From assembly GCF_000485595.1 (NCBI RefSeq), contig NW_014577407.1:99140-131781 (forward strand): a stretch of 32,642 nucleotides of DNA, in the 5' to 3' direction. The stretch comes from Priapulus caudatus (taxonomy: Eukaryota > Priapulida > Priapulimorpha > Priapulimorphida > Priapulidae). Below, in pieces: positions 1 to 10,714 of this stretch; the first letter of the stretch is position 1; each line of letters opens with the position of its first letter. The notes below the pieces were generated by a model. It searched no databases and had not been told where the DNA came from. It worked only from the letters and a program-made list of their open reading frames with translations. The position numbers and the translations under genes were made by a program.

Positions 1-94
1 CTACCTATGTGTCCCGGTACCTATGTGTCCCAGTACCCAGGTACCTATGTGTCCCGGTACCTATGTGTCCCAGTACCTATGTTTCCCAGTACAC
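1..94. repeat. GTAC-rich tandem repeat, 16-17 bp unit
   Basis: About five head-to-tail copies of GGTACCTATGTGTCCCA/G, one with an extra CCCAG-type spacer. The array touches the window edge and may continue to the left. The same unit lies in the opposite orientation at 459-547, so the two arrays form arms of a fold-back structure with a ~365-bp loop. The unit is seen directly; the mobile-element interpretation is inference. Confidence 0.85.
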
Positions 95-226
95 GAAACA
101 AAGGATTTTAGGATTAGTCCTAGGCTGTTACGTCAGCAAACACAAAATAAAAATGTTTTTTTAGTTAATTTTCAAATAAAAAACTGTCAGATCAGTTCAC
201 AATTTTTGCATTAAGTGGGGGACACA

Positions 227-294
227 CCATGCGAAATTCGCATGGTATAAGCATAGATATATACAACATATATATATGTGTTGTATATATCTAT
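227..294. repeat. Nested palindromes inside the fold-back loop
   Basis: CCATGCGAAATTCGCATGG at 227-245 is a 9-bp perfect inverted repeat around one base. Immediately after it, 253-268 (ATAGATATATACAACA) is perfectly complementary to 279-294 with a 10-base AT spacer. Both would extrude hairpins. They sit between the inverted GTAC arrays at 1-94 and 459-547. Confidence 0.8.
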
Positions 295-458
295 AGTATA
301 AGCGTATAAGAAAGCGTGGCCGATGATAATCAGGGTGGGCTCAGGTCAGTGATACATGTACATAAACGTGATCTTATACATTGTATCACGCAAGCCAAGC
401 AAGCAATTTCATTCTCTCATGACTTTAAATAGTACCCCCTTTTAATATGGAGGAACAT

Positions 459-547
459 ATAGGTACCGGGGGGACACAGGTACATAGGTACCTGGGTACT
501 GGGACACATAGGTACCTGCATGGGTACTGGGACACATAGGTATGGAC
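459..547. repeat. Inverted copy of the GTAC tandem array
   Basis: Contains TACTGGGACACATAGGTACC twice, the reverse complement of the unit at 1-94, plus degenerate copies (GGTACCGGGGGGACACAGG). With 1-94 it bounds a ~550-bp fold-back region, possibly a non-autonomous element. No target-site duplication can be checked because the left edge is cut by the window. Confidence 0.75.
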
Positions 548-742
548 CCCGTATCATCAATACGTACTATATATATTTAGAAACATAATTAATATAAGTT
601 AATATATACTGCGAACAAGGCTATATCGTACTCTTTATCTCTACTTTCTCAAATCTTGCGACCTAATTCAATAATAGATGGTAAATGCACCGATATTAGA
701 ACGTAAACAATCGCACCATGTGTATACAATCAGCTGGTGGAT

Positions 743-3700
743 ATGCAACCGGAAGTAAAGCATGCCCGAGTGCGTGAGAATCTGCGCGGCTGAACCTATT
801 TTGACCAACGGGTGGCGTTGCGGTGGAGTTGGCTATCTTTCTGTGTTCTATATCTGGAAAATCCAAGTAGAAACTGGATGTTTGTAATTAATGGCTAGTG
901 AATTATATTAATTATGTTGTTTTTATAGGTGATGCCCTGAATAAGATGATTTGCAACGTTAACAAGCAACGTATAGCATGGGTTGAACAAGCGGGCCATC
1001 ACCCCATTTCTCCATTCAAACGCAATGCTCACTTTAAGGGCCATAATTCAAATATCAGTGATCCACAGTTTGCCACAGGTAGAGAACCTTGTCATCGTCT
1101 ACAATATGTTTGTGATGAATTTATTATTATTCCTGTTCATTATCATCACTTAATGTATGTAAATTGAGTAAATTTGATTTTCAAAACTAAAATAGCAACA
1201 TTGTAGTCCATAAGGATGATACGTACAGTTTCATATGCTTCTAATCTGTGTGGTGTCAGGCATATCAAACATTTTCCTCATTTATAATTGTTTATTTAAT
1301 TTACATGTTGTAATACGTGTGTATTTCACTAGCTGTAATTGTAAAATATTAATTTCAGTATTTGTTGTTAGAGAAACATTATTTTACGACCTTAAACGAA
1401 TACCAACAAAATTGTTTTGAAAATATCATATTGTGTGTGTATTTCAGAATCAGCTGAAACTCCTTGCTCGCCAGCTGAATACAATTCAAGGGCCGTAGAT
1501 GGAAGAACTAGTACCCACTTGTTGCCCCATCTCATTGGGAATGTAAATGGGAAAACCATTGACTGTTTGCCGTAAGGATGCTGCTTTATTTCAATGAAGG
1601 TTATGAAAATATTAGTAAATCATCGCTGGCAGGGACCATCAATGTTTTTTGTTTTTTTCCATCATTCTCAATAGTAAAAGTATGTATTTTCTGGAGTTAA
1701 GCTGTAAGTAAACTAAAGCAAGATAAAAAATAATTGACAATCTGGTTTATAATGCTCTAGCTAGGTAGAATAGCATTGTAGTTTTTTGGTTAGTTGGTTG
1801 GAATTGCTTGAGCCAAAAATAATTTCTCTATGCAGATGTGTGACCTATTGCAAATATATATGTGAACGTGGTATATTCTTTTTCGCTCGTCCGTTTGGTG
1901 GGTCGTGCATCCTGCGTGGATTTTCCCTAGTATACACATAGGCGTATAGTACAGGCATATATGCCTATGTTGCACCACGGCCTGCGCAGACATGTAAGGC
2001 GAATGGCTTACGAATTACATAGGCCTAAGAGGAAATTCTCCTTTTTATAATGAAATATGAAAAGAATAACAAAACAATATTTTATGGCCTAGGACAGGTT
2101 ATCGGCTGGAAATGTTCGTTACGATGTAGCAAAGGCAATGAAAACTGATAAGAAGTAACATCAAGTAGCACATCAACTAATATTAATGTCAAAAAAATCA
2201 CTTAAATGACATCAAGCATATGTCATATGTCGTATCTGTCATGTACGGAACAAAACAAACGCTGAAAACCCCTACTAGGAAAAGAAGCCTTGTCATATTT
2301 GTTACTTTGACTCAATAACTTATGTTTGCATACGCAGTAATTTTTAAATTATGCAAATTGATGAATAAAACAATTCGGAATCAAATTTATTTCACCATTT
2401 TTGAAAGCTTAGGCTTGCAAGGCTCGTCTTAAATCACTGTCTATGAAAAGCAAACCTTATAATATAGGTCTGAGAGGGGACTATCCAGAGTTAGTGTAGA
2501 ACGATTGCAAAGTTTAATAGAGCTTTTATGTCATCCAGTTTCCATGATTCACCTTATATTTGGCAAGGTTGTCTGCATTTATATTTTTTCTTGCTGATGG
2601 TAAAAGCAAGTTGATAGTAATAATATAAATCTTATAATGTAATATTTTGTGTTGGAGAAATAAAGGAAATTGGTTTCTAGTAATAATTTTGCTTCAACTG
2701 ACTAATTGTAATCTCTGCAATGCCAAGTTTGGTATAGATGACCCAGATCGGAAATTTACTTGTTGGTGCTCATCTGCATTCCAATTTATGCGTGCTTGGT
2801 CAAGTGTTTATAGATAGATTGTTGCCACTGACACGATACTTAAGGCAGCGCTGTAGCTTGTTTGTACGTGCATGTACTTATGGTTGCTGCACGCAAAGTA
2901 AATAGTTACATAATTATAGAAGTTGTTCACAGAATATTTGCTTAAACATTGCATTTTCAACACAAGATACCACTACCACTGCATTTTGAACTCAGATATG
3001 GTTATCTAAAATGCAAAGTTATGCATGTTATTAAATTAACTGTGATACATTATATATTTGTCTAATTTAGACGAATTTTTTCCCATTCCTGTAAGGGTAG
3101 TTTGCATCTTGGAGATATGGGGCAGGGCAGCTAGAACAATAAGTATGCCTCTATTATATATCAGTGCACTAACATGTTTAATAATTTGGCTGTTAAATTA
3201 TTAAGATGTGACTGCTGTCACATCATGCAGTTATAATCCAAGGTTCTGTGCTTGGTTTATTGTTGTTCTCCTGCTTTATAAATTATTTGTTGTCCGAAAC
3301 TGAATCTTCCACTTCTATTCACCTTGTTGCTCACGACACAGTTATATACTGCACTATCCAATAAGGGTGATCAATTAGCCATCCAGAGTGTCCTTGTCTA
3401 TGCTGAGAAGTGGGCAGCAACGTGGGGTATGGCTTTCAATACTGGAAAATGTAAAATTCCTCGCATTACCCGCTATTAATAACCCTTTACTTTTACTTTT
3501 GTTATTGTTCTGAAGTTGTTTTTGCTCAACTTGATTGCCCTCTTTGTGTCTGCTTTATCCATGCCAAACTTATAACCTTTCATAAAATTCTTCATGGTCA
3601 GGTGAAGATTGGTCTTCCATCATGCTTGCTAAAGCCTGATCATAGCACTCGATAATCTGAGATTGATAATTTCTTTCCACACGTGCCATCTTCAGAGGAT

Positions 3701-4262
3701 CCCTTTAGCGTCTGTTTCTGTCATTCCGTTCTGGAATTTTCTCCCTTCCTCTTTAGTTAATTGCAAATATGAGGCTTTTTCTACTGCTATCCACAGTGTT
3801 GATCTCAGAGTTTGGTACAGTAGACATTGAAGATTATTATTTGTGAGCTTATTCACTTGTCTGGTGAGCTTCCTGTCGGGGCTGCCATTTTGGTGAAGTA
3901 GAGTACTGTGATTGGTTGATGGTTCGCATAGAGCCACCTATTGGCAGAATTTGACTGTTCTGGAAAAGGGGTTAAAATTCTATGTTTCATGAGCCTATTA
4001 CAAATTAATCTGCAAAAAATTTTGGGTTAACATTGGTGATTTCTTATCAGGATAATATATTTATCTTACTCACAGATTTAAACTTGGTTCCATGAAGTGT
4101 CGACCGAAAGTGAACAATAATCACTGGTCGTCCATGGCCTACATGGGGTGCCACTTATGCAAGATTCATGTATCCAATTGTCTACGTCATTGTAACTTGC
4201 GCGTATGGTGCAGATTTCGCTGCAATGCACTAAGCTGCTATGTTGATGTCCACTCTGTCTAA
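743..4262 (+). CDS. Candidate four-exon gene, unrecognised, Cys/His-rich C-terminus
   Basis: I do not recognise the product. Candidate exons are 743-773, 929-1078, 1448-1571 and 4076-4262. They start at an ATG with G at -3 and end at TAA 4260-4262. Donors are GTGAGA, GTAGAG and GTAAGG; acceptors are TTTTTATAG, TATTTCAG and TTACTCACAG. The four exons total 492 nt (163 codons plus stop), every junction is phase-compatible, and no internal stop arises. The C-terminal ~60 residues are rich in Cys and His, with a C-x2-C-x6-C-x3-C spacing after a KCR motif (GCHLCKIHVSNCLRHC). This faintly recalls the C-terminal cysteine domain of piggyBac transposases, but no DDE core is present, so I do not assign it. 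The last intron is 2.5 kb and holds a dead LINE. A weak donor at 4192 (GTAACT) could instead splice to the exons at 4437-4974, giving a 259-residue product. No transcript evidence is available. Confidence 0.42.
748..756 (+). promoter_or_regulatory. ETS/GABP-like motif at a candidate gene start
   Basis: ACCGGAAGT matches the ETS core CCGGAAGT. It lies within the first candidate coding exon (743-773), close to where a transcription start would be expected for the gene below. A single short motif is weak evidence. Confidence 0.25.
1572..3229. other. Long AT-rich intron, no recognisable coding sequence
   Basis: From the candidate donor GTAAGG at 1572 up to the LINE relic, no conserved protein motif, RNA gene or clear repeat is visible. 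The short open frame on the minus strand near 1790-1993 has no family features. The stretch reads as intronic or decayed sequence. Confidence 0.4.
3230..3835 (+). mobile_element. Degenerate non-LTR retrotransposon (LINE) RT relic
   Basis: Frame-broken but recognisable pieces of a Jockey/CR1-type reverse transcriptase lie in order. QGSVLGLLLF at ~3239 corresponds to RT motif QGSVLGPLLF. AHDTVIY at 3329-3349 is the catalytic FADD box with one aspartate changed to histidine. Then come a WGM-FNTGKCK-like stretch near 3420-3460, HKILHG and LPS-LKPDHSTR near 3580-3650, and a decayed SFFPRTVxEWNxLP C-terminal block near 3715-3760. Several frame changes and stops are present. The catalytic change and frame breaks indicate an inactive copy, located inside the last intron of the candidate gene at 743-4262. 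Confidence 0.7.
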
Positions 4263-4436
4263 CTCACGACAACTAGATGACTGACGTAGCTTCACTGGGC
4301 ATTTCTAAACTGCCTGTTAGCATGTAATCAGAATCTATTGTGTTGTGCGAAAACAATGACATGGTGACACCTACACTGGTCCAAGTCTATGAAACTAGCA
4401 GACGCTTTGATTGACATACAATATCTGTCTGTTCAG

Positions 4437-4974
4437 GTGAGGAATTAATCACACGTACAACAGACATTGTTTGGATGGGAGCTCTCATTGCAGCATTTTT
4501 ACTGCTGATGGCAATGGAGCCAAGACATGTAGCAAAACTGTTAAGAGATCGGAATAATTATTTTGGTTTGCAGGAGCAAAGGTTATTCACTCACTTTAAA
4601 TTTCTTTGGTATGTGCTGGTGAATTTAGAAAATGAACTTTTCTTTGAATATAATGACGTGGAGTTGTTTTCATTTTCGTGCTGTCCTTGAGTTGCTCAAG
4701 AAGATAAAGCTAGACGAGGGTAGGAGCGAACAGATGACAGCACTAGGCAGCAATGCTGGTTTAGAATTAAGAGGAAGAAAGCTTTCTGCTGGCTCGAAAT
4801 TTGGTGCCACCTGGTCTTCACAAGGTGAGAGGCCTTATGTCACCTGTTAGGAATTGTAGCTGTAGAGTTACGTGCATAGCTCCATTGGGAATGGCAAGAT
4901 CGGTCAATATTAATGTTTTAGTCCCTTTAGTTAGTAATTATTTTCCAGGTGTTAGTCAGGACAATGACTGTTAA
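4437..4974 (+). CDS. Candidate terminal exons, hydrophobic segment, unrecognised
   Basis: Three phase-compatible exons can be read. The first is 4437-4608 (acceptor CTGTTCAG, donor GTATGTG). The second is 4664-4824 (acceptor GGAG with a weak polypyrimidine tract, donor GTGAGA, preceded by a short 55-bp intron). The third is 4949-4974 (acceptor TTTTCCAG), ending at TAA 4972-4974. The first encodes a short hydrophobic stretch (MGALIAAFLLLMAME) followed by a basic segment; the second encodes a Lys/Arg-rich LLKKIKLDEGR-type segment. No known family is recognised. These may be the 3' exons of the gene at 743-4262 through a weak donor at 4192, or a separate gene fragment. The chain rests only on splice consensus and phase. 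Confidence 0.35.
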
Positions 4975-5390
4975 TGTATTTATGTGCTCGTATTTTCGCT
5001 ATGTGGTTCAGGAGAGATCATCTATCAAACTCACAGCTGCCTATATTAGTCATGTGGCTTAGGTCCAGATTCGAGCAGGATGGTGCCATTCCGGAGGAGA
5101 GCACCAAACTTTTCCCATGTACTATACATTGCCTTGGGTATAAATTTGTGATAGAAGCCACTTCACCAATGTAGAGGGAGGTGGCCATATTCGATTCAAA
5201 GATGGCCACTATGTAAAAACTCATAACTGCCAATATCCCAGCTTCAAGGCCACTTAGGATGGCAAACTTGGTGTCTAAACATACATTTTCTGGTGTGAAG
5301 AATGCAATTATATCATTTAGAATATCAAGAGATAAGTATTTGCATCAATATTGGTGAGCTCTTATCACGATATGAAATGTAAATATGAAT
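4975..5390. repeat. Intergenic stretch with a GTGGCCAT inverted repeat
   Basis: GTGGCCAT at 5181-5188 and ATGGCCAC at 5202-5209 form an 8-bp perfect inverted repeat with a 13-base spacer, in a context (AAGATGGCC-type motif) often seen in invertebrate interspersed repeats. No protein motif is seen. Homology to the next gene begins abruptly at about 5391. Confidence 0.35.
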
Positions 5391-7870
5391 TATTGTAAAA
5401 ACTGGAACTGGCCTCAAGCTCAGGGTGACGACAAATATGTGGTCATGTTTGGCGGTCCCCCTATTGAGATGGCAATGTGGAACACATGGAGACTACTTGG
5501 AGGCTTCTGGCTGGACAACTGCACTAACCCGGGCAGGCATCGCATCCTCTGGCACATCAGACTCATTCCTTCGATCAACCCACCTCACCAGAACACAAGA
5601 TGACCACCAAGTCAGTGTTCTGACTTTGGCCAAGCTGCAGCAGCGTGACTTCTTGGAGATTGTGAAAGAAGGACCACATGATCAAAAGACCAACGAGGCT
5701 TGGAAACAAGCTATGATTGCCAAGAGTCCACCACTCCAGTACTGGTATACCATACTCAATATGGAACTTCTGGGTTTGATTTTGACCGGGCCCACAGAGA
5801 ACAGGATGTCCTCTTCATGTGGAATCACTGAAGGCTCTGGTCCCATGGTTCTTTGCCCTTTATCACCAAAACTATGTCAGATAGATTCCTATTCATATTT
5901 GTGACATGGAAAGTCTACCCAAATCCATTCAGGAGGAATTTGTAAAACATGGTCAGTAGGTTGTTTCCAAGATTACAAAGAGATTCCAAGCATGCCACTT
6001 GACCAGGCTCATTGGCTTGGTGAAAGGTTCAGGCAGTGCAGTGGGACTCACTGAGAATCCATTAGCATTCAGGAAGTGGATGAACAAGTGCTGGACCTGA
6101 ACAAGCACGTGTTCTCCAGGAGTTTGAGCTAGAGTACATTACAGAAGAAGTGAACAGACAGCACCACCATGAAGAACGTGTGCTTAACAGGAAAATATTT
6201 ATAGAGCAAGCACTTTGACTGGTGCAGACCATAGGATCGGCAATCCATTTGTAGATGACACTCCTGAACTTGTGACGCTAAATACAAGAAATGTCATCAG
6301 TGAATTTGTTGTCAACACAGTGCACATTATAAAAGAATTGGGAAGGGATCAATACAATATCTACAAATAATTATTGACTCAGTATAATTAATTCAGTCTT
6401 TATTGACCGAACATGATCCCTCCCCGAACCCGTCGAGAAAAACTCCCTGCCTCTCTTCAGATGTCCACCACCAAAGACAATGCAAAGACAAAGCACCAAG
6501 CAGGATGGGCAGATCTCGATGCTGACGGCTGATGAGTCACTCTTCTCCCGATTGTATATAGTCCTGCAACATAGAGAGTGGGTATGAATGCCTTTGTTAA
6601 GCATGGAAACCACCCAAAACCTCCATCATTCTCTGACAGAGGGAAAATACGACTGGGAAAGAAGTCAGTTCTGCTGAAGCAGTAACGCGAGTAGACACAG
6701 TCTAATCATCCTATTACCTTTGATGATACTGGAAGTTACTGGATGTTACTTGAAGTACTTGGTGGTGCTGCTGTGGTGCACTTTCTGCCTACCACCAATG
6801 TCACCATATTTGATGAATATGCCAGTGGTGTCTTTGTTCCCCATTTAGTCTGGGATACTTATATCACAAGTAGCATCAAAGAATCAACGAGAGAAAAGAG
6901 GGATAGCATTCGAGGAAAGATGGCTAGCCAGAATAAGATCCCAAGGAAGTGGTTCCAATTTCTACATGAGTCCGTGAATAAGCAGAAACTCTTCACTTTC
7001 CTTTCTGCAAGGTTTCATCCATTGACTCAGACATCAACCACCAAATGCCATCATTCAACCATAAAGAAGCAGATACGAGAAAACCTGATTCGTCTGCAAG
7101 ATGCCATGGAGCATGGCCCTATCATTTGTTTGGTTCGAACTGTGGATATGGATGTGGTTGTCATCCTCCTTGGCAAATTCCGTGATCTGATCACAAAATA
7201 TCCAGCTGCAGACATTTGGGTTGCTTTTGGCACTCGCGACAACTATGCATATCTTTATATAAATTCTATATGCCATCACCTGGGCAAAAACAAGTCTAAA
7301 GCACTTCCTGTGTTCCACTGTTATACAGGCTGTGACACAACTTCAGCATTCTATGGAAGGGAAAGAAATCGGAATAGGAATACTGGAATTCCTACCCAGA
7401 GGTCACCCAGGACTCACCTCACCTCACCTCAACTACATGGCGGCCCGTCTGCATGCTCCAATGACCATGGATGCCCAAGAGTTCAAGCTTCTGGAGTGCT
7501 TTACAGTAATCCTCTATGGCAAAACAAGTGGTATTGAATCTATCAATGATGCACGGAGGGAGTTGTTCTGCCAAAAGAACAAGATGTTGGAAAACAATCT
7601 GCCTACCCAGGACCCAGGTCGCGTGGTATGCACGCATGGTATGGAAGTAATTAAAACCAGTTATGCTAAAAGATATCTGCGTTGACTAGGCGTGCTTGAC
7701 TATGTGTGAGCATCAAACATAACACCTACTGCAGAACTCCAAACGAGTCTCCTACCAGGCTGGGATCTGGACAACAAGTGAATCGTACCAACAATAGGCA
7801 CCTAGTCCAGAAGGATGTGGGTGAACACTAGGCAAAGACAGTCAGTCATGGCTACCTGTGTGGGCTGTAC
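5391..7870 (+). pseudogene. Frameshifted copy of uncharacterised PIN-like protein family
   Basis: Blocks match, in order, an uncharacterised invertebrate family that I know only as unnamed predicted proteins. They are NWP-x-GDDKYVVMFGG (5391-5460), GDYLEASGWTTALTRAGIAS onward (5488-5785), SAVGLTENPLAFRKWM (6032-6082), a GNPFVDDTPELV block (6239-6322), then the longest intact frame, 6743-7340. The last part looks PIN/FEN1-like: HKEADTR at 7060-7080 (acidic EAD cluster, in a shifted frame), VDMDVVVILL near 7141-7170, and HCYTGCDTTSAFYGR near 7318-7365. The tail YQAGIW and DKDSQSWLPVW lies at 7755-7866. The Cys-rich C-terminus expected for the family is missing, and no start or upstream exons are seen. 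At least six frame changes and internal stops occur. Some may be read errors, since copy B of the tail (16413-16855) carries different indels. It is either a decayed copy or a real gene in poor sequence. Confidence 0.65.
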
Positions 7871-7882
7871 TGTGTGGGTGTA

Positions 7883-7910
7883 ACCCCCCCCCCCCACACA
7901 CACACACACC
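7883..7910. repeat. C-tract followed by CA microsatellite
   Basis: A run of about 13 C then about seven CA units. It is repeated in copy B at 16871-16898. It lies just before the hAT-like terminus and just after the last PIN-family homology. Confidence 0.85.
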
Positions 7911-7913
7911 AAT

Positions 7914-7934
7914 CACCCTCTAGATCCGCCACTG
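7914..7934 (-). mobile_element. hAT-like terminal inverted repeat, single end
   Basis: The reverse complement reads CAGTGGCGGATCTAGAGGGTG, matching the CAGTGGCGGATC start common to hAT-type DNA transposons. In this orientation the element would lie to the left, but I found no partner end between 1 and 7900, so it may be a truncated remnant. The copy B equivalent is 16902-16922. Family assignment is from remembered consensus. Confidence 0.4.
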
Positions 7935-8186
7935 GATATTTATCTCGATGTGCACTAGGGCGGTTAACATTTAAGAGCATACTAATAATTAAGTAATAAT
8001 ATTCTGGGTTACAGTTACTTGGGATATGTAGGTTTGTCTATTTTTACTTTGCATAAAAATAGCTGTTACTGGTACCTTATAATTGTGCATTCGCCTTACT
8101 AATGCGCGTGATTAGTTAATTTTGTTTATTTAACTTGTTTACTTACACAGTTCCTGTCATGGTTTATTTTTTAATAATTTATAATG
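7935..8186. other. Non-coding spacer
   Basis: AT-rich sequence shared with 16923-17169 of copy B. No coding motif, RNA gene or repeat is recognised. Confidence 0.4.
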
Positions 8187-8905
8187 TAAATAACAAAGCT
8201 TAATTTGTCACTAACCGTGCTGGTTTGAACGTACGCTGACGTTCGCCTCCTGTCAGGGAAGCTTTTCTCAAAGCAAACTGATGTAATTTCAGTTTGACCA
8301 CCAGAGGTTGTGGTGGTCGAATACTTAGTCCACACGTGGAATAAGCGTGCTATCCCCCTCGTTCGCCGGTTTGATGTTGGTGGGGTTTGCGGATCCAGAT
8401 GGCCTCCTCTTGATCCACGCCTGATTTCTGGTTAGGCTCGCGATCGGGATGGATCTTGCGGAATTGCCTCCCAATCGATGGTGTGGTGTCCTTCCTACGC
8501 ATGACTTCGAAGTGATCGCGGATTTGGTGATTTTCGGTAGCCGACTGTTTTCGTTGGCCTTTTGTGACGATTGGGTGTGGCTACGGGTGTCTACGTCCTT
8601 TTGGTGTGTTGTTTTAGGCGGCGTTTTAAATTTTCGGCCGGTTTCTTCCATTAAGCTTCTTTCAGCCACATAGCCACACGAGTATCTATATAGACGCAGT
8701 CCGTGAATGTTGTGCCAGTTGTTTCTGTCTTTTAGGAGTGGTGGTGGATGTTGTGTTTTCCACTACACAATGCTAGGTGCGGTCGATAAACTGATTAACA
8801 TCAGTTTGCTTTGAGAAAGCTCCTGGGACAGGAGGGCGAAAACGTCAGCTGGTACGGTTTCAAGATGGCAGCAGCCGCCGGCTGAGTAAGAAATTAACGT
8901 TTTAG
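8187..8905 (-). mobile_element. Penelope-like endonuclease fragment with inverted repeats, copy A
   Basis: Same element as 17170-17836, with many single-base indels. The left inverted arm is about 8187-8313 and the right arm about 8764-8905. Between them the minus-strand frame at 8325-8669 retains ETGRKFKT, HQKDVDT, ITKSAIT and IKRRPSGSANP pieces of the GIY-YIG domain, but the reading frame is broken repeatedly. Copy B is intact over the same domain, and its two arms agree almost perfectly, so the breaks here are more likely sequence errors or allelic decay than features of the family. Confidence 0.7.
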
Positions 8906-9549
8906 TGTATTGGGATATTATTCTTCACAACCGAATGAACTATTAATGAATTGGTATGATTGTTTTGCAAAAGTTTACATGAGATTAACAATGTCTTGGG
9001 TATTTGGAGGGCTGGTATGACTTTTATGACTGAAATTCCTCAACAATTTGTGGTCTATGCATCTCCATAATGTGAATTAGGTCAGTTGGGAAACGTGATG
9101 CACACTACAGAATTGTTGTGTTCGCATAATTACGCTTTTAAAATTAATCGAATTGTCGACATATGTTTTATTAACTTCACAGTGTCACCGGTGATTATTC
9201 CTGTTTATGAGCGTGTCGACGAGGTTAGAGAGGTTTCATAGGATTTAATTTAGATTGCAGCTTCAAGCAATGTGTATCGTACAACGTGGTATTTGCTTAC
9301 GATTTAGACAGAAACACAGCGCATTACAGGGATAGGGAGCAGCCACTGAGCTACAGCCAAGGATGTTGAAAGTTGGTCGCAATAAGCTATGCGGCGAAGG
9401 TGACACACAAACTATGAGTATGGCGTTATTCTGGTACAGCTGGCCAATGTGTGTGATACCGTAACAATCTGCTGCGAACGCAAACAGATGAGCAAACAAG
9501 GTTGGTGATGGTTTAACAGTAGTTTGATGGCTTCGAGTGTTAGAGCTTA
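8906..9549. other. Copy A equivalent of the 18.0-18.4 kb open frame
   Basis: Collinear with 17837-18444. Copy B keeps a 137-codon + strand frame here, while copy A is interrupted by indels. The apparent 100-codon minus-strand frame at 9263-9565 is not shared in structure with copy B and is treated as a shadow. Confidence 0.4.
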
Positions 9550-9775
9550 AAAAGGAGTGAGTCAAAAGTTAATTTACCAGGGCGTTGATCACTACTCGTT
9601 AAGCCACCAGGAACAGTTCAGAGCACTTTCTTTTCAAAATCCCATCGCTGCAGAGTGTTGTACAGGGAAAGGCTCCTTCTTTCAGTCTAGTTACAGATTG
9701 TGGAACCTTACCACTGAAGTGGTGACAGCCGAAAATCTATGTTCCTTTATAGTCTCTAGATTATCTGCCTAAAAC
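9550..9775 (+). mobile_element. LINE 3' end (RT C-terminus), copy A
   Basis: Encodes, with frame breaks, the terminal block of a non-LTR reverse transcriptase: a KGSFFxxSYRLWN-type version of SFFPRTIxEWNxLP, then TEVVTAENLCSF. It corresponds to 18445-18660, where the block reads GSFFPRSITEWNALPTEV. The upstream RT domain is absent, so this is a 5'-truncated insertion. A T-rich stretch follows. Confidence 0.65.
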
Positions 9776-10714
9776 GACATCAGGGCGTTTTTTAAGTAAC
9801 AATTTGCTTTTTTGCTTTTGTCTTCTTCTTTAGAAAATCAGGAAGGGAAAATTATTTATTAGTCTCAACTATGGCCTGCACCGGTTGGCATAAATATCGA
9901 GTATGTTGATGTGTGGGCCATATAGCGTAGGAAGTAGAAGTAGAATGTTAACTCGCCAACGATCTGTTACTCGGCCAAAGTTTTAGACAACAAAAATGCT
10001 TGGGTCAAGACAATAGTGAAAAAACACAAAAACCTACCATTTGATTTAACTACACATGTAATTCATTGATCCAGCTTTTCTCAAAAAATTCATAGGTCAC
10101 GATCTCCGGCCTGAGAAGTTCTGTTTTCATTTTCATTTAATTTACTGATTATTTCTCGGGCTGCTTTGCCCATCATGAAACGCCACATTACGCCTGATTT
10201 TATGACTTGTTACACCAAGGCCAACGTGACTTTTAATCCTGCACTCCCCCCCCCTCCCCGTACATCAATCAATATGCCGCCCCAGGCACGTATACACATC
10301 CACGCCGTGCTGGCGCTGCACGTTCTCGCGGGCTGCTTTCTTCGGCGACCTTTGATAATATAAAGTGAGGCTGTCGTGGGATAGTCACCCTTCACAATCG
10401 CTACAACTGTATTTCATCAATGTTTGGATATAACGTAAGGAACCAACATTTGATTTAAGTTTTAGACAATTATTTTTACTCGCCAACATGGGCAAGTCAG
10501 CTTTAGCTTTCACTCGCCCGATATTATTTTCACTCGACATTGGCGAGCGGGCGAGTGCCAATCTCGCACGCTGCTGCTATGGTAGACTGGTGTAGCACTG
10601 TGTGGCCCGCAGGTCAGTAATGGTATAAAAATGATGGATTGCTATTTGCGATGTGTCGAAGTGTGCCGAGTAGAGATCAGTGATATATATGTATATATGT
10701 ATTTTTTTTTTTTT
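9776..10714. other. Non-coding stretch with CTCGCC repeats
   Basis: Contains several short CTCGCC/GGCGAG motifs in both orientations around 10480-10570 (for example GGCGAGCGGGCGAGTGCC), suggesting an old interspersed repeat. Near 10170 this allele is the empty site for the insertion present in copy B at 19125-19610. No gene is recognised. Confidence 0.4.

Noticed and set aside
1-94. CRISPR-like array
   Set aside because: Units are contiguous with no unique spacers, the unit is too short, and the sequence is eukaryotic.
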